Both the position numbers and the translations under genes were made by a program. A stretch of DNA of 8,450 nt, from positions 315,398 through 323,847 of the forward strand of contig NZ_KL585394.1 of the NCBI RefSeq assembly GCF_000721935.1, given 5' to 3'. Shown in pieces: positions 1 through 5,594 of the stretch. The stretch's first letter is position 1. Each line of letters begins with the position of its first letter. This DNA comes from Streptomyces sp. NRRL WC-3549 (GTDB lineage: Bacteria > Actinomycetota > Actinomycetes > Streptomycetales > Streptomycetaceae). A model generated the notes under the pieces. It was given only the letters and a program-made list of their open reading frames with translations, searched no databases and was not told where the DNA came from.

Positions 1-33
1 GCCAGCCCGCTCAGAGATGTGTAGAAGAGACAG
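1..33. other. Probable sequencing-adapter remnant (Tn5 mosaic end)
   Basis: Bases 15-33 match the 19-base Tn5 mosaic end of tagmentation libraries at 18 of 19 positions; the only difference is G instead of T at 24. Bases 9-14 (GCTCAG) also match the last bases of the Nextera read-2 tail (GCTCGG) at five of six positions. Bases 1-8 do not match it convincingly. The most likely reading is untrimmed library adapter at a contig end, so these bases are not organismal DNA and base 34 is the first trustworthy position. The engineered mosaic end differs from the natural Tn5 ends, which argues against a real transposon. Confidence 0.85.
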
Positions 34-370
34 CCAGGGCTCCGCGCGGGCGTGACGTGGCTCGATGCGAGGGCGACATCGGTCAGGTTCCTCCGGGTCG
101 TGGGGGGCGATGATCATGGGGGGTCGGCGCCGGTAAGTGAATCCTGGGAGGGGGGTCTGACACCAGCCGGAGCCGGGCGGGCGAAAAGAGGTGTTTCGCC
201 CTGAAAGCGCGTCCATCACGCGTTCCGAAACTCTCCCGTCCGGGTGAACTTCGCGCGGGCTTCAGCCGCTCGCTGCACGGTCTCGCTACCGTTGCGGCAC
301 ATTCATCTCAGCCCTCACTCTCTCCCCCCGCGCAACCTCGCCGCACTCCGTCCCGTCTTCAGGCCCGGAG
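34..370. other. Region without a recognisable gene
   Basis: No reading frame on either strand gives a protein I recognise. In the frame of the following gene a TGA at 245-247 closes the frame, and no ATG or GTG start follows until 371. A minus-strand frame opens at 117 and runs off the left end through the adapter, but it has no Shine-Dalgarno sequence and no recognisable product. Apart from the hairpin at 179-201 and a short 5-bp inverted repeat at 208-222, I see no structure. A promoter for the OHCU-like gene should lie here, but I cannot pick a convincing -35/-10 pair. Confidence 0.5.
179..201. terminator. Perfect hairpin, possible terminator
   Basis: GGGCGAAA (179-186) and TTTCGCCC (194-201) form a perfect 8-bp inverted repeat around a 7-base loop. 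There is no T-run on either side, although streptomycete terminators often lack one. It could end a gene beyond the left edge or act as a leader structure for the OHCU-like gene. The direction cannot be decided from the sequence. Confidence 0.35.
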
Positions 371-1110
371 ATGTCTTTCGTCCGAGGAGTTCTGCTGTCC
401 AGGTCCAGCGAGTCCCCCGCAGGCCTGCCGGAGCGAGGACGCCGGTCCGGGCGGGCGGCCGTCCCCGGCCAGGGCCAAGACCCCTTCCGGAGCCGCGGTC
501 CCGTCCAGAGCCACGACCCCCTCCCGGGCCACGGCCCACTCCTGGGCCGCGACTCCGTCCAGAGCCACGACCGCGCGCAGGTCCCGCAGGAGGCCGGGGC
601 CCGGGCGCCGGTGCGGGCCCCCGCCCGCGTCCCGGTTCCGGAACCAGTCTCGGCCAGCAGCCGCGTCCGTGCCCACTCGGACGGACTCGCCCGCTTCAAC
701 GCCTGGCCCGGTGAGCTGGCCGAAGCCGCTCTCCTGGAGTGCTGCGGCAGCCGCCGGCTGTGGCGGCATCCGACGAGGCGGGGTACGACCTCTCCCCCAC
801 CGACCTCGCCGAGGCGCTCGCCGCCGAGTCCGCCCCCTGCCTGCACCACGCGGCACCCCGCGCGGCCCACCTCGCGCTCCGGGCGGCGCACGCCGCGTAC
901 GAGCACAGTTTCGGACACGTGTTCGTCATCTGCATGGACGGGGTGCCGCCCTCCCAGCACGTGGACCAGGTACTGGCCGCCATCCGCGCCCGGCTGACCA
1001 ACGACCCCGACGAGGAGCGCGCGCTCACCGCCGAGGAGACACGGCGACTCGCCCGGGGGCGCATCATCGAGCTCGTGACGGCGGCGGGACGGCCGGACCC
1101 CCTGCTGTGA
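371..1110 (+). pseudogene. OHCU decarboxylase-like protein, split by a frameshift/deletion
   Basis: The typical start of the OHCU decarboxylase fold (2-oxo-4-hydroxy-4-carboxy-5-ureidoimidazoline decarboxylase, purine degradation) is seen in one frame up to about 757 (LARFNAWPGELAEAALLECC, then GSRR). The rest is in the next frame to the TGA at 1108-1110 (GYDLSPTDLAEAL, FGHVFVICMDG, NDPDEERALTAEE). By memory of relatives, about 15-20 residues that include the Arg-Pro segment are missing at the switch (about 757-769), so a deletion not divisible by three is likely. The usual catalytic HPxIG motif after the 'LAEAL' helix is also absent; the sequence there is AAESAPCLHH. ATG 371 is the first start in the upstream frame and GTG 611 the alternative; neither has a good ribosome binding site. 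GC-rich third positions support coding across 371-757. It could be a real pseudogene or an assembly error near a contig end. GTG 739 could start a truncated product in the second frame. Confidence 0.62.
468..575. repeat. Six imperfect 18-bp tandem repeats
   Basis: Six consecutive 18-base units start at 468, 486, 504, 522, 540 and 558. The units at 504 and 558 (TCCAGAGCCACGACCCCC and TCCAGAGCCACGACCGCG) agree at 16 of 18 positions; the others are more diverged. In the frame of the OHCU-like gene they encode hexapeptides such as VQSHDP, LPGHGP and VQSHDR. Eighteen is a multiple of three, so the other frames look periodic too (for example a Pro-Arg hexapeptide pattern), which should not be taken as a second protein. 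Confidence 0.75.
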
Positions 1111-1302
1111 CCTGCGGCGACAGGGCCCCGGATAGCCCATACGTGCGGGTTTGATTGCCACTTTGATCACACCTTCAGGCCCCGCCGCCATGGAACCGAC
1201 AAAGCGTCGCTACGATGGCCGGGGCCGGTGGACCGTACCCGGCCGGGTCAGACCGACAGTCAAGCCGGCCGACCCCGATCCCCGCTCCCGGAGGGTTTTT
1301 CC
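1111..1302 (+). promoter_or_regulatory. Upstream region and probable leader of sdhCDAB
   Basis: These 192 bases separate the OHCU-like gene from sdhC and must hold the sdh promoter unless the operon is read through from upstream. TACGAT at 1211-1216 resembles a -10 hexamer, but no good -35 lies at the right distance, so it is only a weak candidate. Just after it, GGCCGGG (1217-1223) and CCCGGCC (1238-1244) can pair as a 7-bp stem and could fold in the 5' leader. No known regulator site is recognisable. I see no terminator for the preceding gene. Confidence 0.35.
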
Positions 1303-1683
1303 GTGCCGGCTGGAACGCTGTACCGCGGCCGGGAAGGCATGTGGTCCTGGGTGGCTCATCGAGTCACCGGTGTCCTCATTTTCTTCTTCCTGTTCGTCCA
1401 CGTCCTGGACACCGCCCTCGTGCGTGTCTCCCCCGAGGCGTACGACGAGGTCGTGGCCACCTACAAGACCCCGCTCGTGGCCCTGCTCGAGTACGGCCTG
1501 GTGGCCGCCATCCTCTTCCACGCTCTGAACGGGCTGCGCATCGTCGCCGTGGACTTCTGGGCCAAGGGCCCGCGCCACCAGAAGACGATGCTCTGGACCG
1601 TCATGGGTATCTGGATCGTGCTGATGGTCGGGGCCCTGTACCCCGTCCTCGGCCACGCCGTACGCGAAGTCTTCGGGAGCTGA
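1303..1683 (+). CDS. sdhC: Succinate dehydrogenase cytochrome b-type membrane subunit SdhC
   Basis: First of the two membrane anchors of succinate dehydrogenase (complex II), 126 residues, the usual size in streptomycetes. It helps bind heme and quinone and holds the SdhAB head on the inner face of the membrane. Visible features are the HR-x-TG motif at 19-23 (AHRVTG), typical of the Sdh_cyt family, three membrane segments near 18-40, 57-82 and 96-116, and two membrane histidines, His33 and His73, the latter in FHALNGLR. There is no cysteine. GTG 1303 is chosen because GGAGG at 1290-1294 lies 8 bases upstream and the protein then begins with the conserved PAGTLYRG stretch. A GTG at 1228 in the same frame would add an unlikely 25-residue Pro/Arg-rich extension. 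It is followed after 5 bases by sdhD. Confidence 0.95.
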   Translation: MPAGTLYRGREGMWSWVAHRVTGVLIFFFLFVHVLDTALVRVSPEAYDEVVATYKTPLVALLEYGLVAAILFHALNGLRIVAVDFWAKGPRHQKTMLWTVMGIWIVLMVGALYPVLGHAVREVFGS

Positions 1684-1688
1684 GGCCC

Positions 1689-2171
1689 ATGTCCGCCGAG
1701 ACCTCTTCCTCGTCCGCGATCAGTGACGTCGAGGGCGTGACGCTCTACGACGTCGACCACCCGGCACCGGTGATCGAGCCCCCGCGCAAGCGGACGGGCA
1801 AGACCCCCAAGGGTTCGCGTACCAACTTCGAGATGTACGCCTGGCTCTTCATGCGCCTGTCGGGCATCGTGCTGGTCGTCCTCGTCATCGGGCACCTGCT
1901 GATCCAGCTGGTGCTGGACGGCGGCGTCTCCAAGATCGGCTTCGCCTTCGTGGCCGGCCGCTGGGCCTCGCCGTTCTGGCAGGTCTGGGACCTGGCGATG
2001 CTGTGGCTCGCCATGCTGCACGGCGCCAACGGCCTCCGTACGGTCATCAACGACTACGCCGAACGGGACAACACCCGCTTCTGGCTGAAGATGCTCCTGT
2101 ACACCGCCACGGTGTTCACCGTCCTGCTGGGCACGCTGGTGATCTTCACCTTCGACCCGAACATCCGCTAG
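1689..2171 (+). CDS. sdhD: Succinate dehydrogenase membrane anchor subunit SdhD
   Basis: Second membrane anchor of succinate dehydrogenase, 160 residues. A polar N-terminal tail of about 45 residues (a serine run, then Lys/Arg-rich) precedes three membrane segments near 50-75, 96-121 and 131-154. MRLSG at 55-59 corresponds to the HR-x-[ST]G motif of SdhC, and LHGANGLR at 110-117 mirrors FHALNGLR of SdhC, so the two anchors look like distant paralogues. His69 and His111 lie in membrane segments and are candidate heme ligands. There is no cysteine. ATG 1689 lies 5 bases after the sdhC stop; a purine-rich GGAGCTGAGG (1677-1686) spans the sdhC end and can serve as ribosome binding site, suggesting translational coupling. 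sdhA follows after 29 bases. Confidence 0.93.
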   Translation: MSAETSSSSAISDVEGVTLYDVDHPAPVIEPPRKRTGKTPKGSRTNFEMYAWLFMRLSGIVLVVLVIGHLLIQLVLDGGVSKIGFAFVAGRWASPFWQVWDLAMLWLAMLHGANGLRTVINDYAERDNTRFWLKMLLYTATVFTVLLGTLVIFTFDPNIR

Positions 2172-2200
2172 GCGCCGGGACAGAGGGACCAGAGGAAACC

Positions 2201-3955
2201 ATGCAGATCCACAAGTACGACACCGTCATCGTCGGCGCCGGCGGCGCCGGCATGCGCGCGGCCATCGAGTCGACCAAGCGCAGCCGCACCGCCGTGCTGA
2301 CGAAGCTCTACCCCACCCGCTCCCACACGGGCGCCGCGCAGGGCGGCATGGCCGCCGCGCTGGCCAACGTGGAAGAGGACAACTGGGAGTGGCACACCTT
2401 CGACACGATCAAGGGCGGCGACTACCTGGTCGACCAGGACGCCGCCGAGATCCTCGCGAAGGAGGCCATCGACGCCGTTCTCGACCTGGAGAAGATGGGC
2501 CTGCCGTTCGGCCGTACGCCCGAGGGCAAGATCGACCAGCGCCGCTTCGGCGGTCACTCCCGCAACCACGGTGAGGCCCCGGTCCGTCGCGCCTGCTACT
2601 CGGGCGACCGCACCGGCCACATGATCCTCCAGACGCTGTACCAGAACTGCGTCAAGGAGGGCGTGGAGTTCTTCAACGAGTTCTACGTCCTGGACCAGCT
2701 GGTCGTCGAGGAGGACGGCGTCAAGAAGTCCGCCGGCGTCGTCGCCTACGAGCTGGCCACCGGCGAGATCCACGTCTTCCAGGCGAAGTCGGTCATCTAC
2801 GCCTCGGGCGGCACCGGCAAGTTCTTCAAGGTGACGTCGAACGCGCACACCCTGACCGGTGACGGCCAGGCCGCCTGCTACCGCCGGGGCCTGCCGCTGG
2901 AGGACATGGAGTTCTTCCAGTTCCACCCGACGGGCATCTGGCGCATGGGCATCCTGCTGACGGAGGGCGCCCGTGGTGAGGGCGGCATCCTCCGCAACAA
3001 GGACGGCGAGCGCTTCATGGAGAAGTACGCGCCGGTCATGAAGGACCTCGCGTCCCGTGACGTCGTCTCGCGCTCCATCTACACGGAGATCCGTGAGGGC
3101 CGCGGCTGCGGTCCCGAGGGCGACCACGTCTACCTCGACCTCACGCACCTCCCGCCGGAGCAGCTGGACGCCAAGCTCCCGGACATCACCGAGTTCGCGC
3201 GCACCTACCTCGGCATCGAGCCCTACACGGACCCGATCCCGATCCAGCCGACCGCGCACTACGCCATGGGCGGCATCCCGACCAACGTCGAGGGCGAGGT
3301 GCTGGCCGACAACACCACCGTCGTGCCGGGCCTGTACGCCGCCGGCGAGGTCGCCTGTGTCTCCGTGCACGGCGCCAACCGCCTCGGCACCAACTCCCTG
3401 CTCGACATCAACGTCTTCGGGCGCCGTTCGGGTATCGCCGCCGCCGAGTACTCCGCGAAGAACGACTTCGTCGAGCTTCCCGAGAACCCGGCGCAGCTGG
3501 TCCAGGACCAGGTCGAGCGGCTGCGCAACTCCACGGGCACCGAGCGGGTCCACACGCTCCGCACGGAGCTGCAGGAGTGCATGGACGCCAACGTGATGGT
3601 GTTCCGCACCGAGCAGACGATCAAGACGGCGGTCGACAAGATCGCCGAGCTGCGCAAGCGCTACCTGAACGTGTCCATCCAGGACAAGGGCAAGCGGTTC
3701 AACACCGACCTGTTGGAGGCCATCGAGCTGGGCAACCTGCTCGATCTGGCCGAGGTCATGGCGACCTCCGCGCTGGCCCGCAAGGAGTCCCGCGGCGGTC
3801 ACTACCGCGAGGACTACCCGAACCGCGACGACGTCAACTTCATGCGCCACACCATGGCGTACCGCGAGGTCGCGGACGACGGCACCGAGTCGATCCGGCT
3901 CGACTACAAGCCGGTCGTCACGACCCGCTACCAGCCGATGGAGCGTAAGTACTGA
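2201..3955 (+). CDS. sdhA: Succinate dehydrogenase flavoprotein subunit SdhA
   Basis: Catalytic subunit that oxidises succinate to fumarate and passes electrons through covalently bound FAD to SdhB; cytoplasmic side of the membrane. Full length at 584 residues. It shows the dinucleotide motif GAGGAG (12-17), the flavinylation site in SHTGAAQGG with His42, FHPTG with His242, TEGARGEGG (254-262), the active-site Arg286 in SRDVVSR, His353 in HYAMGG and Arg394 in HGANRLGTNSL. These correspond to the substrate-binding and proton-transfer residues known from the E. coli enzyme. The C-terminal helical domain includes a Tyr-rich end (DYKPVVTTRYQP). ATG 2201 has GAGGA at 2192-2196 just upstream, and the protein begins directly with the FAD-binding fold. 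The stop TGA shares its A with the sdhB ATG (TGATG at 3953-3957). No key residue is missing. Confidence 0.98.
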   Translation: MQIHKYDTVIVGAGGAGMRAAIESTKRSRTAVLTKLYPTRSHTGAAQGGMAAALANVEEDNWEWHTFDTIKGGDYLVDQDAAEILAKEAIDAVLDLEKMGLPFGRTPEGKIDQRRFGGHSRNHGEAPVRRACYSGDRTGHMILQTLYQNCVKEGVEFFNEFYVLDQLVVEEDGVKKSAGVVAYELATGEIHVFQAKSVIYASGGTGKFFKVTSNAHTLTGDGQAACYRRGLPLEDMEFFQFHPTGIWRMGILLTEGARGEGGILRNKDGERFMEKYAPVMKDLASRDVVSRSIYTEIREGRGCGPEGDHVYLDLTHLPPEQLDAKLPDITEFARTYLGIEPYTDPIPIQPTAHYAMGGIPTNVEGEVLADNTTVVPGLYAAGEVACVSVHGANRLGTNSLLDINVFGRRSGIAAAEYSAKNDFVELPENPAQLVQDQVERLRNSTGTERVHTLRTELQECMDANVMVFRTEQTIKTAVDKIAELRKRYLNVSIQDKGKRFNTDLLEAIELGNLLDLAEVMATSALARKESRGGHYREDYPNRDDVNFMRHTMAYREVADDGTESIRLDYKPVVTTRYQPMERKY

Positions 3956-4722
3956 TGGCTACCCCGACCCTGGAGAAGACCGGCAACGCCGAGGCCGGCT
4001 TCGCCGACACCCCGTACATCACGGCCACGTTCCGGATCCGCCGGTTCAACCCGGAGGTCTCCGACGAGGCCCAGTGGCAGGACTTCCAGATCTCGATCGA
4101 CCCGAAGGAGCGTGTCCTCGACGCCCTTCACAAGATCAAGTGGGAGCTGGACGGCACCCTGACGTTCCGCCGTTCCTGCGCGCACGGCATCTGCGGCTCC
4201 GACGCGATGCGGATCAACGGCAAGAACAGGCTCGCCTGCAAGACGCTGATCAAGGACATCAACCCGGAGAAGCCGATCCTGGTCGAGGCCATCAAGGGCC
4301 TCACGGTCCTCAAGGACCTCGTGGTCGACATGGACCCGTTCTTCCAGGCCTACCGCGACGTCATGCCCTTCCTCATCACCAAGGGCAACGAGCCGACCCG
4401 TGAGCGGCTCCAGTCCCCCGAGGACCGCGAGCGCTTCGACGACACCACCAAGTGCATCCTGTGCGCCGCGTGCACGTCCTCGTGCCCGGTGTTCTGGAAC
4501 GACGGGCAGTACTTCGGCCCGGCGGCGATCGTCAACGCGCACCGGTTCATCTTCGACTCGCGTGACGAGGGCGGCGAGCAGCGCCTGGAGATCCTCAACG
4601 ACCGTGACGGTGTGTGGCGTTGCCGCACGACGTTCAACTGCACGGACGCCTGCCCCCGTGGCATCGAGGTCACCAAGGCGATCCAGGAGGTCAAGCGCGC
4701 GCTGATCACGCGTCGCTTCTGA
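3955..4722 (+). CDS. sdhB: Succinate dehydrogenase iron-sulfur subunit SdhB
   Basis: Electron-transfer subunit, 255 residues, carrying three Fe-S clusters between the FAD of SdhA and the quinone site. The N-terminal ferredoxin domain shows C75, C80, D83 and C95 for [2Fe-2S]; Asp in place of the third Cys is also found in E. coli SdhB. The C-terminal domain shows C167-x2-C170-x2-C173 plus C233 for [4Fe-4S], and C177, C223 and C229 for [3Fe-4S]. After CP (177-178) the sequence is VFWNDGQYFGPA, so the tandem Trp near the quinone site in E. coli is Trp-Asn here. The start ATG overlaps the sdhA stop by one base; GGAG at 3940-3943 lies 11 bases upstream, so coupled translation is likely. It is the last gene of the operon, followed by hairpins at 4728-4800. 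Confidence 0.97.
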   Translation: MATPTLEKTGNAEAGFADTPYITATFRIRRFNPEVSDEAQWQDFQISIDPKERVLDALHKIKWELDGTLTFRRSCAHGICGSDAMRINGKNRLACKTLIKDINPEKPILVEAIKGLTVLKDLVVDMDPFFQAYRDVMPFLITKGNEPTRERLQSPEDRERFDDTTKCILCAACTSSCPVFWNDGQYFGPAAIVNAHRFIFDSRDEGGEQRLEILNDRDGVWRCRTTFNCTDACPRGIEVTKAIQEVKRALITRRF

Positions 4723-4727
4723 CCCAC

Positions 4728-4800
4728 CGGCCCCGCACCGGGCCGCTGTCGTATCCAGGAGGCCCCGCTTCCCGCACCGTCCGTGCGGGAGGCGGGGCCT
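4728..4800 (+). terminator. Tandem hairpins ending the sdh operon
   Basis: A small hairpin, CGGCCC (4728-4733) with GGGCCG (4740-4745), starts 5 bases after the sdhB stop. It is followed by a strong hairpin: 4760-4777 pairs with 4783-4800 over 18 positions (one G-T pair) around a 5-base loop. Only a short CTT follows instead of a T-run, as is common in streptomycetes. Position and strength make it the likely terminator of sdhCDAB, and it insulates the TetR gene downstream. Confidence 0.8.
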
Positions 4801-4822
4801 CTTGGTGCGTCGGGCGGGTGGG

Positions 4823-4834
4823 GACGGTACGGTC
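4823..4834. promoter_or_regulatory. Imperfect palindrome upstream of the TetR gene, possible operator
   Basis: GACGGTACGGTC is symmetric at five of its six base pairs and lies about 45 bases before the TetR-type start codon. TetR-family proteins often bind palindromes next to their own promoter, so this is a candidate autoregulatory site. Such a short element is expected by chance in GC-rich DNA, and the call is weak. Confidence 0.2.
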
Positions 4835-4868
4835 GTGCGGGGCGCGGAACCGGGCCGGGGCTCCCGGA

Positions 4869-4874
4869 TAGCCT
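4869..4874 (+). promoter_or_regulatory. Candidate -10 box implying a leaderless TetR transcript
   Basis: TAGCCT resembles a streptomycete -10 hexamer. Transcription would start about 6-7 bases after it, which places the start at or beside the GTG at 4881. Upstream of the GTG there is no Shine-Dalgarno sequence, only a run of G. Leaderless mRNAs are common in this group. The -35 region (GGAAC near 4846-4850) is weak. Confidence 0.35.
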
Positions 4875-4880
4875 GGGGGC

Positions 4881-5594
4881 GTGGCGAAGGCAGAGAAGAC
4901 GGCGAAGGCCCCGAAGAGCGAGCAGACCCGCACCCTGATCCTTGAGACGGCGCTCCGGCTCTTCGAGGAGCGCGGGTACGACAGGACGACGATGCGGGCC
5001 GTCGCGCAGGAGGCCGGGGTCTCCGTGGGGAACGCGTACTACTACTTCGCCTCCAAGGAACACCTGGTCCAGGGCTTCTACGACCGGATCGCCACCGAGC
5101 ACGAGGTGGCGGTGCGGCCGGTCCTGGACGGCGACGCGGACCTCGCCGTGCGCATCCGGGGCCTGTTGCTCGGCTGGCTGGAGGTGGCCCAGCCGTACCA
5201 CCGCTTCGCCGCCCAGTTCTTCAGGAACGCCGCGGACCCGGACAGCCCGCTCTCGCCGTTCTCCGAGGACTCGGCCGCCGCACGCGACGCGGTGATCGCC
5301 CTCCACGAACGCTGCCTGACCGGGTCCAGCACCCGTTACGACCGGGAACTGGGCCCGATACTCCCGCAGTTGATGTGGCTGATGCAGATGGGCCTGGTGC
5401 TGTTCTGGGTCTACGACCGGAGCGGGGGCGCCGCACGCAGCCGCCGGCTGGTGGAGCGCACCGCCCCGCTGGCCGCACGGGCGATCGCGCTCTCCCGCTT
5501 CCGGGTGCTGCGACCGCTCGTGCGGCAACTCCACGACGTCCTGGTGGAGTTCATGCCCGGCGCCGGCAAGGGCGCGGGCGTCAGATCCAGCTGA
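4881..5594 (+). CDS. TetR-family transcriptional regulator
   Basis: DNA-binding repressor-type protein of 237 residues. After a basic, Lys/Ala-rich tail of about 15 residues comes the TetR N-terminal domain: TRTLILETALRLFEERGYD (16-34) as first helix, then the helix-turn-helix at about 36-55 (MRAVAQEAGVSVGNAYYYF), followed by SKEHLVQGFYDR. The rest (about 75-225) is the helical ligand-binding and dimer part, which is too variable to reveal the ligand. GTG 4881 fits the family and the -10 box just upstream. The gene lies between the sdh terminator and a convergent substrate-binding protein gene; their 3' ends overlap by 14 bases with no room for a terminator. Target genes are unknown. Regulation of sdh or of the neighbouring binding protein is possible but not shown. 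Confidence 0.9.
   Translation: MAKAEKTAKAPKSEQTRTLILETALRLFEERGYDRTTMRAVAQEAGVSVGNAYYYFASKEHLVQGFYDRIATEHEVAVRPVLDGDADLAVRIRGLLLGWLEVAQPYHRFAAQFFRNAADPDSPLSPFSEDSAAARDAVIALHERCLTGSSTRYDRELGPILPQLMWLMQMGLVLFWVYDRSGGAARSRRLVERTAPLAARAIALSRFRVLRPLVRQLHDVLVEFMPGAGKGAGVRSS

Noticed and set aside
1..117. Minus-strand open frame beginning with ATG at 117 and running off the left end
   Set aside because: It has no ribosome binding site, its sequence resembles no protein I know, and it reads through the adapter bases.
244..714. Plus-strand frame with a striking Pro-Arg hexapeptide repeat
   Set aside because: The pattern arises because the 18-bp DNA repeat is periodic in every frame. The neighbouring frame carries the OHCU-like motif and better third-position GC.
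1162..1177. TTTGATCACAC-like stretch resembling half of a CRP/FNR-type site in the sdh leader
   Set aside because: The second half does not fit any consensus I know, and the match is too short to separate from chance.
286..1191. Long minus-strand open frame of 301 codons
   Set aside because: It lies antisense to the OHCU-like gene, has no recognisable domain and is the usual shadow frame of GC-rich DNA.
2168..3850. Very long minus-strand open frame of 560 codons opposite sdhA
   Set aside because: Its composition (Val, Leu, Asp, Arg, Gly) mirrors the sense codons of sdhA. Long antisense frames are expected in streptomycete genes.
4723..4880. Possible SdhF-like tiny membrane subunit after sdhB
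   Set aside because: The stretch is filled by the terminator hairpins and the TetR promoter region; no short frame with a hydrophobic helix is visible.
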